NCBI GenBank assembly: GCA_001770855.1
Contig: MESE01000094.1
Coordinates: 62,001-126,000, forward strand
Origin: Burkholderiales bacterium RIFCSPLOWO2_02_FULL_57_36
Lineage (GTDB): Bacteria; Pseudomonadota; Gammaproteobacteria; Burkholderiales; Burkholderiaceae_D
Length of the DNA: 64,000 nucleotides
Direction of reading: 5' to 3'
Shown in pieces: positions 17,807-27,243 of the stretch. The stretch's first letter is position 1. Each line of letters starts with the position of its first letter. The notes under the pieces are model-generated. The model did no database searches. It had not been told where the DNA came from and worked only from the letters and a program-made list of their open reading frames with translations. The position numbers and the translations under genes were made by a program.

Positions 17807-18202
17807 ATGCGTTACCCGATCCTTTTACTTTCATTCGCGCTTGCGGCATGTGCGACGACTGGATCGGGCAATGGCACGGTGTCAATCGAAACGGCAAACA
17901 ATGGCCAGCCGTTGCCAGGCGCAAACTGCAGCGTCCGCAGCGGCGCCGGCAACTGGGACGTGATCACGCCGGCTACAGTGCCGGTCGGCAGTCCGAGCGG
18001 CGATTTGCGCGTCGTATGCAACAAGAGCGGATTTCGGACTTCCGAGGTGGTTTATCGGCCGTCCAGTCCCGTGAATTCAAATATCGGGATCGGAGCCGCT
18101 AGCGGGGGGCGTGTCGGCGTAGGTATCGGTCTGGGATTTCCGATCGGTTTTGGTGGAGGCGGATATCCGACCAAGATCACGGTGGACATGAACCCTCAAT
18201 AA
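17807..18202 (+). CDS. Small lipoprotein of unknown function
   Basis: A predicted 131-residue lipoprotein: a short hydrophobic signal followed by the lipobox LAAC (Cys at residue 15). The mature part has an Ig-like or PEGA-like flavour (VSIETANNGQPLPGANCSV, then VVCNKSGFRTSE), typical of small outer-membrane-associated lipoproteins, and a glycine-rich hydrophobic stretch near the C-terminus (about residues 95-115). The start has a GAGGAG site 6 bases upstream; the open frame runs further upstream into lpdA but has no signal there. It follows lpdA by 10 bases and is probably on the same transcript. No function is recognisable. Confidence 0.75.
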   Translation: MRYPILLLSFALAACATTGSGNGTVSIETANNGQPLPGANCSVRSGAGNWDVITPATVPVGSPSGDLRVVCNKSGFRTSEVVYRPSSPVNSNIGIGAASGGRVGVGIGLGFPIGFGGGGYPTKITVDMNPQ

Positions 18203-18292
18203 TTTTAATCGGTGATTCATAGCCCTAGCGACAAAGTCTCGGAATATTTCCCGTTTTAAAATTAAATGCCTTAAGTAAAGGCAATCATTATG

Positions 18293-18316
18293 GGCGAGCA
18301 AAGACTCGCCTATTTT
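18293..18316 (+). terminator. Weak terminator after the lipoprotein gene
   Basis: A 6-bp stem GGCGAG/CTCGCC (18293-18298, 18305-18310) is followed by TATTTTT. It is a plausible end for the odh transcript and lies before zapE. Confidence 0.5.
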
Positions 18317-18369
18317 TGCGCCGGTTCTGACAATGGCCGCAAAATGAAGACAGCAAGGGTGGAATCAGC

Positions 18370-19476
18370 TTGAACAAAATGACTGTCCGCGAGTACTACG
18401 AGCACGTGCTTTCAGAGCGGGGTTTCACTGACGACAATGCACAGAAGCTTGCTGTTGATCGGTTGCAACGTGCATACGACGACTGGGTCGGATTCAAGTC
18501 GAAACGTGCGACCACTTTCAAGCGCTTGATCAGCCGCCCTGAAGTTCCACGCGGCATTTACCTGTGGGGTGGTGTCGGCCGGGGGAAATCTTTTCTCATG
18601 GATAGTTTTTATCTGGTCGTACCGGTCGTGCGCAAGACCCGACTGCATTTCCATGAATTCATGCGCGGCGTACACCGCCAGCTGGACGACTTGAAAGGCG
18701 TGGCCGATCCGCTGGATGAAGTTGCCCGCCGTATCGCAAAGAAGTATCGGTTGATTTGTTTTGATGAATTTCATGTGTCCGATATTGCGGATGCAATGAT
18801 TCTTTATAATTTGCTGCGGGCGTTGTTCAATAATGGTGTGTCATTCGTAATGACCTCGAACTATGCGCCGGATTTGCTGTATCCGGATGGATTGCACCGG
18901 GACCGGATGTTGCCTACCATCGCATTGCTGAAGGATAAGCTGGATGTGTTGAATGTCGATGCAGGCATAGACTACCGAAGAAGAGCGATGGAGCAGGTCA
19001 CGGCTTACCATACGCCGTTGGGCGCCGACGCGGATCGTGCGTTGCGTCATGCGTTTGCCGCGGTTGCGGAGACCGTCGACGAAGAACCGCGTATTAGGAT
19101 CGAAGCACGCGAAATCAGGTGTTTGCGCCGAGCAGGCGGCGTTATCTGGTTTGATTTCGCGACATTGTGCGGCGGTCCGCGCTCCCAAAACGACTATCTG
19201 GAAATCGCAAGCCGGTTCCACACGGTCATACTGTCCGGAGTGCCGTGCATGTCGGCCGCAATGTCGTCGGAAGCGCGCCGCTTTACCTGGCTGATAGACG
19301 TGCTGTACGATCACAAAGTGAAGTTGCTGATGTCAGCCGAAGTCGAGCCTGAAGAGTTATATATGCAAGGTATGCTGGCAAATGAATTCCATCGTACGGT
19401 CTCTCGAATCATCGAAATGCAGTCAAGCGAATATATGCAAGCCGATCGGCGCTGCGTTATGGAAACGATTGCCTGA
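18370..19476 (+). CDS. zapE: Cell division protein ZapE (AFG1-like ATPase)
   Basis: A 368-residue P-loop ATPase of the AFG1/ZapE family, which acts at the inner face of the membrane and in E. coli destabilises FtsZ rings under stress. Walker A is GGVGRGKS (residues 67-74) and Walker B is LICFDEFHV (about 133-141). The family block VMTSNYAPDLLYPDGLHRD, the arginine-finger region, follows at about 160-180. The TTG at 18370 has an AGGGTGG site 7 bases upstream; an ATG three codons later (18379) is too far from that site but gives the more common N-terminus MTVREYYEH, so the start is open between the two. Confidence 0.93.
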   Translation: MNKMTVREYYEHVLSERGFTDDNAQKLAVDRLQRAYDDWVGFKSKRATTFKRLISRPEVPRGIYLWGGVGRGKSFLMDSFYLVVPVVRKTRLHFHEFMRGVHRQLDDLKGVADPLDEVARRIAKKYRLICFDEFHVSDIADAMILYNLLRALFNNGVSFVMTSNYAPDLLYPDGLHRDRMLPTIALLKDKLDVLNVDAGIDYRRRAMEQVTAYHTPLGADADRALRHAFAAVAETVDEEPRIRIEAREIRCLRRAGGVIWFDFATLCGGPRSQNDYLEIASRFHTVILSGVPCMSAAMSSEARRFTWLIDVLYDHKVKLLMSAEVEPEELYMQGMLANEFHRTVSRIIEMQSSEYMQADRRCVMETIA

Positions 19477-19506
19477 TCGACACCTGAAACAAGCGAGTTT
19501 GATTAC

Positions 19507-20286
19507 GTGAAAACCAAAGCTGGATTTATCCCGAATATGCCAACCTTTCTGAATACATCCCTGATGGCAGCCGTTCTCACGCTCTCGTTTGCGCAACCGG
19601 CCGCTGCGCAAGGCGGCGCCGTGCATGAACAGAGTTTTTCCGATTCAACCTCGGCCGGTATCGTTGAGCGATACCCTCCCGGATCAATTCGATCTGTCGA
19701 GCACGCCGATCGGGCGCTGACCGATGTTCAACAAGAGCGCGCCCGTGTTGAGGCGGAATATACCAACGAAGAGCGCGCCTGCTATCCAAAATTTTTCGTC
19801 ACATCGTGCGTGGATGCAGCAAAAGAGAGGCGGCGTCACGCCTTGGCGCAGATCCAGCAAGTTGAAGTCGAGGCGAATGCATTCAAACGCCGTGCGCGAG
19901 TCGAGGAGCGCGACAAGGCTTTGGCAGAAAAGGTGCCGAAGGCAGCTCCAATCATAAAGCCGCCCAAAGAGGCGAAAGGCCCCAAAGACGGTGAAGCTGC
20001 CGTAAAGGAAAATCAGGCAAGTGGGGAACAATCTCCAATCCGATCTGACGGGCCGAAACCCGCCAGCCGGGGAACCGCAACCCCGGACCGAGCCGCACAG
20101 CACAATGCAAAGCTCGAGAAATTGAAGGAGAGGGAAGCCGCGGATACGCAAAAGCGCGCCGAAAACGTTGCCGCATTTGAAAGGAAGGCACGCGAGGCCG
20201 AGCAACGCCAACGTGAAGTTGCGGAAAAGAAGGCGGAGAAGGAACGCAAGCGCAGTGCGAAAGCTAGTACCGCCGCGCCTGATTAA
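19507..20286 (+). CDS. Exported coiled-coil protein of unknown function
   Basis: 259 residues. A signal peptide ends near AAAQGG (about residue 35). The mature part begins with a conserved-looking block (RYPPGSIRSVEHADRAL, then an ACYPKFFVTSCVDAAKERR segment with two Cys, about residues 92-110). It then becomes a long Lys/Glu/Ala-rich helix, split by a Pro/Gly-rich linker at about 140-200. The start codon is GTG at 19507; an ATG at 19537 is an alternative. Its stop overlaps the stop of the convergent PP2C gene by 4 bases. The two Cys could form a disulfide in the periplasm. I do not recognise a function. Confidence 0.75.
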   Translation: MKTKAGFIPNMPTFLNTSLMAAVLTLSFAQPAAAQGGAVHEQSFSDSTSAGIVERYPPGSIRSVEHADRALTDVQQERARVEAEYTNEERACYPKFFVTSCVDAAKERRRHALAQIQQVEVEANAFKRRARVEERDKALAEKVPKAAPIIKPPKEAKGPKDGEAAVKENQASGEQSPIRSDGPKPASRGTATPDRAAQHNAKLEKLKEREAADTQKRAENVAAFERKAREAEQRQREVAEKKAEKERKRSAKASTAAPD

Positions 20287-21089
20287 ACCGCGCGCCGCAT
20301 CTTCTCGGCTTTATAGTCTTTGACTTCCTTGGGCGGCGCAACCAATTTTACGATTGCAAGGGTGCAGTTGTCGGCGTTGGTTCCAGCCGAACGTTCGCGG
20401 GTTTTTTTCACAAGCATTTCCGACGCTTCGCGAGGAGAGCCCATGGCAACCGCGGCGCCAAGCTCCGCTTCGCTGAAATAATGCCAAAGTCCGTCCGAGC
20501 ACAGCAAAAACGCATCGCCCGCCTTCAATCCGTCATATCGTTTAATCGTCACGAATGGGTGGCTGGTGCTGGTGCCGAGCACATTGACCAGCAGGTTGGA
20601 TAAGCGGTGATCCTTTGCGTCTTCACGCGCGAGCTTTCCTTCGCTGACCATTTTTTCAACATAGGAATGGTCTATTGTGTGTTCGACAAAATTTGGTCCG
20701 TTAAAACGATACAGGCGCGAATCCCCAACATGCGCCCAGATCGCACTTTTTTCCGGCGTTATTACCAGCATGACCATCGTGCTGTGCGGCTGTTTTTCGG
20801 AAGAAATGCCGCTCAGGTTGATCACGGTATGAGCCTCTTGCCCAATCGTATTCAACATGGTCTCAATATCGTCCGTGAGCGGAGAAAAGTGCTCGAAATT
20901 CTGTTTGGCGGTGCGTATTACTTGCTCGGCGGCGAGCGCGCCACCGGTCAGCCCGCCCATGCCGTCCGCCAGCACCGCCATCATATAACCGGGCGCCTTG
21001 GGCGCGGCAAACAAGGCAGTTCTGTCTTGCTGTTCTTTGCGATCGCCGATGTGCTGGCCTGTCGCCGCTTCGATCTTGTATTGGCTCAT
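20283..21089 (-). CDS. PP2C-family serine/threonine protein phosphatase
   Basis: A 268-residue stand-alone PPM/PP2C phosphatase that removes phosphate from Ser/Thr of proteins using two Mn or Mg ions. Metal ligands are visible: Asp in EQQDRT (about 22), ADGMGG (residues 41-46), the HVGDSRLYR block (about 140), LCSDGLW (about 200) and NADNCT (about 241). There is no membrane segment or extra domain. No Ser/Thr kinase gene lies nearby, so its partner is elsewhere. It is transcribed leftward toward the exported coiled-coil gene with overlapping ends. Confidence 0.93.
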   Translation of the reverse strand: MSQYKIEAATGQHIGDRKEQQDRTALFAAPKAPGYMMAVLADGMGGLTGGALAAEQVIRTAKQNFEHFSPLTDDIETMLNTIGQEAHTVINLSGISSEKQPHSTMVMLVITPEKSAIWAHVGDSRLYRFNGPNFVEHTIDHSYVEKMVSEGKLAREDAKDHRLSNLLVNVLGTSTSHPFVTIKRYDGLKAGDAFLLCSDGLWHYFSEAELGAAVAMGSPREASEMLVKKTRERSAGTNADNCTLAIVKLVAPPKEVKDYKAEKMRRAV

Positions 21090-21207
21090 ACGTCAGGGTA
21101 GATTAAACTGCATGTTGGCAAAGAATGATTGAGCGTAAATTATTGCATGCGCAGCCCTATTTTTTAATCATTGAAATAATTTGTTTCCTATATGCTACAA
21201 AGTGACT

Positions 21208-21408
21208 ATGAGCCCACCTGACGATATACGGCGCAGGATTATCGAACTGGAGATCGAACATCGCGACCTGGATGCCATAATCGAATTGTTGGCCCACGAT
21301 ACGAGGCCCGAAGAACTGCAATTGCGACGTTTAAAAAAGCGCAAGTTGCAGTTGAAAGATCATATTACGTTGCTGAAGATGCAACTAATTCCCGATATTC
21401 CCGCTTAA
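21208..21408 (+). CDS. YdcH/DUF465-like small protein
   Basis: A 66-residue helical protein rich in Arg, Lys, Glu and Leu, with the DUF465-type pattern: a first helix RIIELEIEHRDLDAIIELL, a loop, then RLKKRKLQLKDHITLL. Such small proteins are common and of unknown function. I take the ATG at 21208; the frame could start at a TTG at 21181 but the upstream residues do not fit the family. No good ribosome binding site is visible. Confidence 0.72.
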   Translation: MSPPDDIRRRIIELEIEHRDLDAIIELLAHDTRPEELQLRRLKKRKLQLKDHITLLKMQLIPDIPA

Positions 21409-21531
21409 ATGTTTTCGACATGATCAAGCGGTCCAGGCACTGTCAAATTGAACCGCTGTTGAAAATCATGTTGTCGTTATCTCGCCAAGCGAAAACAGAC
21501 CACCTCAATACGCACGCAAGCGTCATTTAAA

Positions 21532-23538
21532 TTGTCAGCCATATTAAATCAGGACTTACCCGATGTGATTGCGCCAAGCGCGCAGGACACCCAGATCGAC
21601 CGGATTTTCGGCGAAGCGGGCGCGCTTGGGCATGCGGTTGGCGGATATCGGCCGCGCCAGTCGCAGACTGAAATGGCAAAAGCAATTGCGCAGGCCATAT
21701 CTGACCAGAAGACTCTGATCGCGGAAGCGGGTACCGGTACCGGGAAGACTTTTGCCTATCTGGTGCCGGCGCTTTTATGGGGCGGCAAGGTTATCGTATC
21801 GACCGGGACAAAGAATCTGCAGGATCAATTGTTCCTGCGGGACATTCCTACGGTACGCAAGGCGCTCAACGTACCGGTGTCGGTGGCGCTGCTGAAAGGG
21901 CGTGCCAACTATGTCTGTCATTTCCATCTCGAGCGGACATTGCAAAATGGACGGCTTACCTCGCGCGATGACGTAGGGCACTTGCGCGAGATTTCACGGT
22001 TCATGAAAACCACCGCAAGCGGCGACAAAGCCGAACTGTCGAAAGTCCCCGAGACAGCGCTCATCTGGAACCTGGTGACCTCGACCCGGGATACTTGCAT
22101 GGGCGCGGAATGCCAGTTCTACCAGGATTGCTTCGTGATGAAAGCGCGCAAGGAAGCGCAGCAAGCCGATGTGGTTGTGGTCAACCATCATCTGTTCTTT
22201 GCCGATGTGGCGCTGAAGGACACTGGAGTGGCTGAACTGCTTCCGTCCGCGAATACGGTTATTTTCGACGAGGCGCATCAATTACCCGATACGGCCACGC
22301 TGTTTTTTGGCGATACGGTATCGACCTCGCAGTTGCTGGAGTTGTGCCGCGACGTCCTGGCGGAAGGTTTGTCGCATGCCCGCGATGGCGCGGATTGGGC
22401 AAAAGCAGTCACGCCGGTCGAGCGTGCCGCGCGCGATCTGCGGCTGACTTTTCCGCAAGATATAGTGCGGCTTGCCGTCAATCAAATAGCGCCGTCCAGT
22501 ACATTTTTCCCGGCCTTCGAAACACTGAAGGTAGAACTGAAAGGAATGGTCGCGGTATTGGCGGGCCAAGCCGAACGTGCCGAAACGATTGAACAATGCC
22601 GGGCGCGCGCGGTTGAGATTTCCGGAAGGCTTGAATCCTGGAATTCAAAAAGCGACAAACAAGATGGCAAGGGCGATGCGGAACATGTGCTTTGGGTGGA
22701 AGCTTTTTCTTCGTCTTTGCAGTTGCATCGGACACCGTTATCGATTGCGCCGATTTTCAGCAAGCAGCGCGAAGGATCGCCGCGCGCGTGGATTTTTACC
22801 TCTGCCACGCTGGCTGTAAAAAACGATTTCAGTCATTACACATCTCAGATGGGATTGCAGGACGAATCCGCCCGATCCTGGCCGAGTCCCTTCGAGTATG
22901 ACCGGCAAGGCTTGCTGTATGTGCCGGAAAACCTACCGCAGCCGAACTCGCTCGATTACACCGATGCGGTCATTGATGCGGCGTTGCCGGTAATCGAAGC
23001 GGCACAGGGACGCACATTCCTGCTGTGCACCACGCTGCGTGCGGTCAACCGTGCTGCGGAGCGGTTGCGGGAAGAGTTCGAAAAACGCAAGCTGTCTTAT
23101 CCACTCTTTGTCCAGGGTGAAGCAGGCCGCACCGAGTTGCTTGAGCGTTTTCGCGCCGCGGGAAATGCCGTGTTGATCGGCAGTCAAAGCTTTTGGGAAG
23201 GTGTGGACGTGCGGGGCGAAGCGCTGTCGGTTGTCATTATCGACAAACTGCCGTTCTCGCCGCCGGATGACCCGGTACTGGCCGCGCGGATTTCAGTGAT
23301 GGAAAAGCAAGGCTTGAACGGTTTCATGCATCATCAGTTGCCGGAAGCGATCATCAACCTGAAGCAAGGCGCGGGGCGTCTGATCCGGGACGAAACCGAT
23401 CGCGGCGTGTTGATGATTTGCGATCCGCGGTTGATTTCCAAAGGGTATGGAAAACGGATCTGGCAAAGCCTGCCGCCCTTCAAGCGGACGCGCGACCTCA
23501 ATATTGTGCGGGAGTTTTTCGCGAACAGTCCAAGCTGA
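21532..23538 (+). CDS. ATP-dependent DNA helicase, DinG/YoaA type with iron-sulfur cluster
   Basis: A superfamily 2 XPD-like 5'-3' helicase of 668 residues, close to the YoaA size. Walker A is GTGTGKT (residues 67-73) and the DEAH box starts at Asp246. Four Cys for a 4Fe-4S cluster lie at 129, 189, 194 and 200. C-terminal motifs include GSQSFWEGVDVRGE and QGAGRLIRDETDRG (motif VI). YoaA helps repair stalled forks with HolC, and DinG resolves R-loops and is SOS-controlled. I see no LexA box upstream, and the length favours YoaA. The only in-frame upstream start is a TTG at 21532 without a clear ribosome binding site; a GTG at 21565 is an alternative. Confidence 0.92.
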   Translation: MSAILNQDLPDVIAPSAQDTQIDRIFGEAGALGHAVGGYRPRQSQTEMAKAIAQAISDQKTLIAEAGTGTGKTFAYLVPALLWGGKVIVSTGTKNLQDQLFLRDIPTVRKALNVPVSVALLKGRANYVCHFHLERTLQNGRLTSRDDVGHLREISRFMKTTASGDKAELSKVPETALIWNLVTSTRDTCMGAECQFYQDCFVMKARKEAQQADVVVVNHHLFFADVALKDTGVAELLPSANTVIFDEAHQLPDTATLFFGDTVSTSQLLELCRDVLAEGLSHARDGADWAKAVTPVERAARDLRLTFPQDIVRLAVNQIAPSSTFFPAFETLKVELKGMVAVLAGQAERAETIEQCRARAVEISGRLESWNSKSDKQDGKGDAEHVLWVEAFSSSLQLHRTPLSIAPIFSKQREGSPRAWIFTSATLAVKNDFSHYTSQMGLQDESARSWPSPFEYDRQGLLYVPENLPQPNSLDYTDAVIDAALPVIEAAQGRTFLLCTTLRAVNRAAERLREEFEKRKLSYPLFVQGEAGRTELLERFRAAGNAVLIGSQSFWEGVDVRGEALSVVIIDKLPFSPPDDPVLAARISVMEKQGLNGFMHHQLPEAIINLKQGAGRLIRDETDRGVLMICDPRLISKGYGKRIWQSLPPFKRTRDLNIVREFFANSPS

Positions 23539-23543
23539 CGAAT

Positions 23544-23574
23544 CCCATGCAGATTTTCAAAGAAACTGCATGGG
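23544..23574. other. Hairpin between convergent genes
   Basis: CCCATGCAG (23544-23552) and CTGCATGGG (23566-23574) form a perfect 9-bp stem, with a partly paired TTTC/GAAA inside the loop. There is no T tract on either side. It lies between the helicase stop and the oxidoreductase stop and may end or protect either transcript. Confidence 0.6.
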
Positions 23575-23593
23575 AGTGTGGTGCAACAGCCGA

Positions 23594-24574
23594 TTATTTC
23601 TGTGGCTGAATCACGATCTTTCCCGTGACCTTGCGCGCTGCCATGTCGTTCAGCGCCTGCGGCGTATCCGCCAATGCATAGCGTCCGGAGATATGCGGCT
23701 TGATCGTTCCGTCGGCCAGCCAGCCCATCAGTTCGCGCATCGCGGCTGCATTGGCTTTTGGCTCGCGTCTGGCGAATTCGCCCCAGAATACGCCGACCAG
23801 GGAAGCGCCTTTCAGCAAGGTCAGGTTCAACGGTAATTTCGGAATCTCTCCATTGGCAAAGCCGATTACCAGATAACGGCCGCGCCAGGCGATGGAGCGA
23901 AAGGCAGGCTCGGCATACACGCCGCCGACTGGGTCGTAAATGACGTCCGGGCCTTTGCCATCCGTGGCTGCCTTGATTGCTTCGCGCAGATCTTCGGTAG
24001 TGTAGTTGATGACCGCATCTGCGCCATGCGCTTTGCATACTTCAAGTTTTTCATCCGACGATGCGGCTGCGATTACGCGCGCGCCCAGCGCTTTGCCGAT
24101 TTCGATTGCGGCCAGTCCGACACCGCCGGCGGCGCCCAGAACCAGCATGGTTTCGCCGGCTTTCAATTGCGCACGATCGACGACGGCATGATGCGAGGTA
24201 CCGTAGGTAAGGGTGATCGCGGCGGCAATATCGAAATCCATGCCGGGCGGCATAGGCATGACAGCCTGAACCGGCACGACGATCTGCTGCGCGAACGCGC
24301 CTTGCCCGGCGAACGCAATGACCTGATCGCCGGGTTTGACTTGCGTGACGCCTTCACCGACGGCACGCACCACGCCTGCCAGTTCGCTGCCTGGCGTAAA
24401 AGGAAGAGCGGGTTTGACTTGATACTTGTTTTGAATGATCAGTACGTCCGGAAAGTTCACCCCCGCCGCTTTGATATCGATGGCCACTTGGCCGGGACCT
24501 GCCGTGACATCGGGCAGATCTTCCACAACCAATGTTTCGGGTAATCCCCAAGCTTTGCAGACGATGGCTTTCAT
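23594..24574 (-). CDS. NADPH:quinone oxidoreductase family protein (zinc-free MDR)
   Basis: A medium-chain dehydrogenase/reductase-fold enzyme (326 residues) of the quinone oxidoreductase group, reducing quinones or enones with NADPH. The N-terminal GroES-like domain contains GPGQVAIDIKAAGVNFPD; the NADPH-binding Rossmann motif LGAAGGVGLAAIEIGKALGA is at about residues 142-161. Zinc-binding Cys residues of alcohol dehydrogenases are absent. The ATG at 24574 has AGGAG 5 bases upstream; the longer frame starts upstream of that site and is rejected. It stands alone, divergent from surE. Confidence 0.9.
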   Translation of the reverse strand: MKAIVCKAWGLPETLVVEDLPDVTAGPGQVAIDIKAAGVNFPDVLIIQNKYQVKPALPFTPGSELAGVVRAVGEGVTQVKPGDQVIAFAGQGAFAQQIVVPVQAVMPMPPGMDFDIAAAITLTYGTSHHAVVDRAQLKAGETMLVLGAAGGVGLAAIEIGKALGARVIAAASSDEKLEVCKAHGADAVINYTTEDLREAIKAATDGKGPDVIYDPVGGVYAEPAFRSIAWRGRYLVIGFANGEIPKLPLNLTLLKGASLVGVFWGEFARREPKANAAAMRELMGWLADGTIKPHISGRYALADTPQALNDMAARKVTGKIVIQPQK

Positions 24575-24686
24575 GTAGTCTCCTGTATATGTCTTAAAAA
24601 AAGAACGGTCGTTAGATTTTGTGATTATGCCGCAATTTAGCAATTTGTTCATCAGGCTGTGATGTTGCTTCAGGTAAAATCTTCAT

Positions 24687-25424
24687 ATGAAAATATTGAT
24701 CAGTAACGACGATGGCTATCTTGCGCCAGGAATCCTCGCTCTGGCCGATGCGCTGGCTCCCATCGCCGATATTACGGTCGTGGCACCGGACAGCAATCGG
24801 TCAGGCTCTTCCAACTCTCTTTCGCTGGATCGGCCTTTGTCGGTCTATCGTGCCGACAACGGATTTTATTTTGTCAATGGTACGCCGACGGATTGCGTGC
24901 ACATCGCCTTGACCGGCGTTTTGTCGTTCAAACCGGACTTGATCGTGTCGGGGATCAACCAAGGCCAAAACATGGGAGATGACACGCTGTATTCCGGAAC
25001 GGTTGCGGCTGCTACCGAAGGTTTTTTATTCGGCATTCCGGCGATTGCGTTTTCACAAGTGGAAAAGGGCTGGGAGCATCTCGATTCCGCCGCAAAAATC
25101 GCAAGGGACGTTGTGCAGCGGCGGTTTGATTCCCTTCGAAGGCCATATTTGCTGAATGTGAACATTCCCAATTTGCCGTATCAAGAAATCAAAGGCGTTG
25201 CGGCAACCAGGCTCGGTAAACGGCACGAGTCCGAGGGCGTGATCAAAAGCGTCGATCCTCATGGTCGTGAAATTTTCTGGATCGGTCCGTCAGGCGCAGC
25301 AAAAGATGCCGGCGAGGGTACCGACTTCCACGCGACTGCGGAAGGGTGGGTGTCGATTACGCCATTGCAGATCGATTTGACCCATAGCGCCCAGCTGGAT
25401 GCACTCAAAAAAGGCTTGCTATGA
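24687..25424 (+). CDS. surE: 5'/3'-nucleotidase SurE
   Basis: SurE hydrolyses nucleoside 5'- and 3'-monophosphates and is linked to stationary-phase survival. The 245-residue length is typical. The metal site is visible in SNDDG (Asp8, Asp9) and GTPTDCVH plus [20 protein letters not shown] (about residues 91-110). It opens the classical surE-pcm-nlpD-rpoS cluster and its stop overlaps the pcm start by 4 bases. Confidence 0.97.
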   Translation: MKILISNDDGYLAPGILALADALAPIADITVVAPDSNRSGSSNSLSLDRPLSVYRADNGFYFVNGTPTDCVHIALTGVLSFKPDLIVSGINQGQNMGDDTLYSGTVAAATEGFLFGIPAIAFSQVEKGWEHLDSAAKIARDVVQRRFDSLRRPYLLNVNIPNLPYQEIKGVAATRLGKRHESEGVIKSVDPHGREIFWIGPSGAAKDAGEGTDFHATAEGWVSITPLQIDLTHSAQLDALKKGLL

Positions 25425-26293
25425 GCGGCAAGACCAGGCAGTTTCCGCTGTCCCTGGCCTCATTAGGCAACAAGGCTTCGCGAACTGTGCAGGCGAAGAC
25501 GGTCGCTGTGCAAAAAACCGCTACGCCGCAAACCGCGACTCAAAATGCCGCGCAATACGGCGCTCGCGCGCTGCCGCAATCACCGTCGCGGATCATTCCC
25601 GTGGTCCGGCCTGTTCATGGTTCATCGGACTCTGATAGGGCTATGCCGATGGTGTCGGAGGCGGTGCGCAAGGCAATGGTGGCGCGTATTGCAAAACAGG
25701 GCGTCAAAGACACCAAAGTATTGGCGGCGATGGAGGCGATACCGCGCCATTTTTTCCTGGAGCCGGCATTGGCCAGCCAAGCCTACATCGACGCATCATT
25801 GCCGATCGGCCATCATCAGACAATTTCTCAGCCCTATATCGTCGCCCGGATGATCGAAGTCATGCGCCACAACAAACAGGGTGGCGTACTGAACAATGTC
25901 CTGGAAATCGGCACCGGCTGTGGTTATCAGGCCGCGGTCTTGTCATTGCTCGCGAAGGAAGTGTATTCGATCGAACGCATCAAGCCATTGCATGAACTGG
26001 CCAAAGCTAATCTGCGCCCATTGCGCATTCCCAATATCCGTCTGCATTATGGAGATGGTATGCTTGGTTTTTCAAAAGTGGCGCCTTTTGACGGCATTAT
26101 TCTGGCCGCTGCCGGACTCGAAGTTCCTCAGGCCTTGCTGGATCAGTTGACCATCGGTGGCCGTTTAGTAGCGCCCGTGGGCGGACGCCATCAAATACTG
26201 CAACTTATTGAACGTGTCGGCAAATACGAGTGGTCTGCCTCGACGCTTGAAGATTGCCATTTCGTGCCATTGCGTCCCGGTACCGTAGGATGA
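25421..26293 (+). CDS. pcm: Protein-L-isoaspartate O-methyltransferase with N-terminal extension
   Basis: Pcm methylates isoaspartyl residues with S-adenosylmethionine, starting repair of aged proteins. The catalytic part begins near residue 75 ([13 protein letters not shown]). It shows [36 protein letters not shown] and the SAM motif [15 protein letters not shown] (about residues 160-174). The first 75 residues are extra compared with the usual 205 to 220 residue enzyme: rich in Ala, Gln, Thr and Lys, with no signal peptide. The ATG at 25421 overlaps the surE stop by 4 bases, which supports this start, so the extension is probably real. Confidence 0.95.
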   Translation: MSGKTRQFPLSLASLGNKASRTVQAKTVAVQKTATPQTATQNAAQYGARALPQSPSRIIPVVRPVHGSSDSDRAMPMVSEAVRKAMVARIAKQGVKDTKVLAAMEAIPRHFFLEPALASQAYIDASLPIGHHQTISQPYIVARMIEVMRHNKQGGVLNNVLEIGTGCGYQAAVLSLLAKEVYSIERIKPLHELAKANLRPLRIPNIRLHYGDGMLGFSKVAPFDGIILAAAGLEVPQALLDQLTIGGRLVAPVGGRHQILQLIERVGKYEWSASTLEDCHFVPLRPGTVG

Positions 26294-26305
26294 CGTAATG
26301 TTGTA

Positions 26306-27238
26306 ATGCAAACAACGAACATGATGAGAATGAGAAATATACGAATTGGATTTTTGGGATTATTGATTGGTGCACTTACGGCATGTAATACGACGCGCCA
26401 TGCCGCGCCGATTGTCGAGCGCACACCCGCAACGAGGGCGCTGGACGCAGGAAAACCCAGGCAGGTCGAGGCGCGGAATTATTATGTTGTAAAAAAGGGC
26501 GATACCCTTTACCGAATTGCGCTTGAGTTCAATCAACATTACCAGGATCTTGTCGCATGGAATAATCTTGCGAGCGCCAACGACATCAAGATTGATCAAA
26601 TCTTGCGCGTTTCTCCTCCTGATGCGGGATCAAGCGCAAATGGCCCTCAGACGGGCACCGTAGCCAGTACGTCCGGAGTCGAAGTCAGGCCGCTTACAGC
26701 ACCTGTGGCACCGGCAAGCAGCGCGGCAAGCAACAAGACCGGGCCGCGCGGCGATAAACGGCCATATTCTGAAACTGCATTGGCGGAATTGCAAAAGCCT
26801 GACGCATCTGTTTCGGCAACCGCCAAGCCGGCTGAACCGCCCGTCGACACCGCTGCGACCCAGAGCGGGGACGATGAAGGCATCGCCTGGATATGGCCGA
26901 CTGATGGAAAGTTGACAGGTAGCTTCGATGGTGGGAAAAAGGGTATCAGCATTGCAGGAAAGCTGGGCCAGCCAATTGTTGCAGCAGGATCCGGCACCGT
27001 GCTTTACGCAAGCAGTGTCCGGGGGTATGGCAATCTGGTGATCGTGAAACATACAAGCAATTTTTTGTCGGCTTACGCACATACCAAAACCATCCTTGTA
27101 AAGGAGGGTCAAACCGTTAACAAAGGCCAAAAAATTGCTGAAATGGGCAATTCCGATGCGGATACGGTCAAGCTTCACTTTGAAATCCGCCAGCAAGGAA
27201 AGCCAGTCGATCCAACTAAGTTCCTTCCTGGCCGCTAA
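26306..27238 (+). CDS. nlpD: NlpD-type LysM/M23 lipoprotein, amidase activator
   Basis: An outer-membrane lipoprotein (310 residues if started at 26306) that in other bacteria activates a periplasmic N-acetylmuramyl-L-alanine amidase at the septum. A short signal ends in the lipobox LTAC (Cys about residue 27). A LysM domain covers about 56-100 (YYVVKKGDTLYRIALEFNQ), then a low-complexity Ser/Pro/Ala linker, then an M23-fold domain at about 200-308. The peptidase domain looks inactive: the first zinc motif reads KGISIAG rather than HxGxD, and only the LHFE His of the last motif remains, as expected for the activator class. Several ATG codons (26306, 26321, 26330) make the exact start uncertain. 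It lies 5 bases before rpoS. Confidence 0.93.
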   Translation: MQTTNMMRMRNIRIGFLGLLIGALTACNTTRHAAPIVERTPATRALDAGKPRQVEARNYYVVKKGDTLYRIALEFNQHYQDLVAWNNLASANDIKIDQILRVSPPDAGSSANGPQTGTVASTSGVEVRPLTAPVAPASSAASNKTGPRGDKRPYSETALAELQKPDASVSATAKPAEPPVDTAATQSGDDEGIAWIWPTDGKLTGSFDGGKKGISIAGKLGQPIVAAGSGTVLYASSVRGYGNLVIVKHTSNFLSAYAHTKTILVKEGQTVNKGQKIAEMGNSDADTVKLHFEIRQQGKPVDPTKFLPGR

Positions 27239-27243
27239 GCTAA

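Noticed and set aside
21421-21531. LexA-type SOS box before the helicase gene
   Set aside because: No CTG-N10-CAG element is present in the 120 bases upstream.
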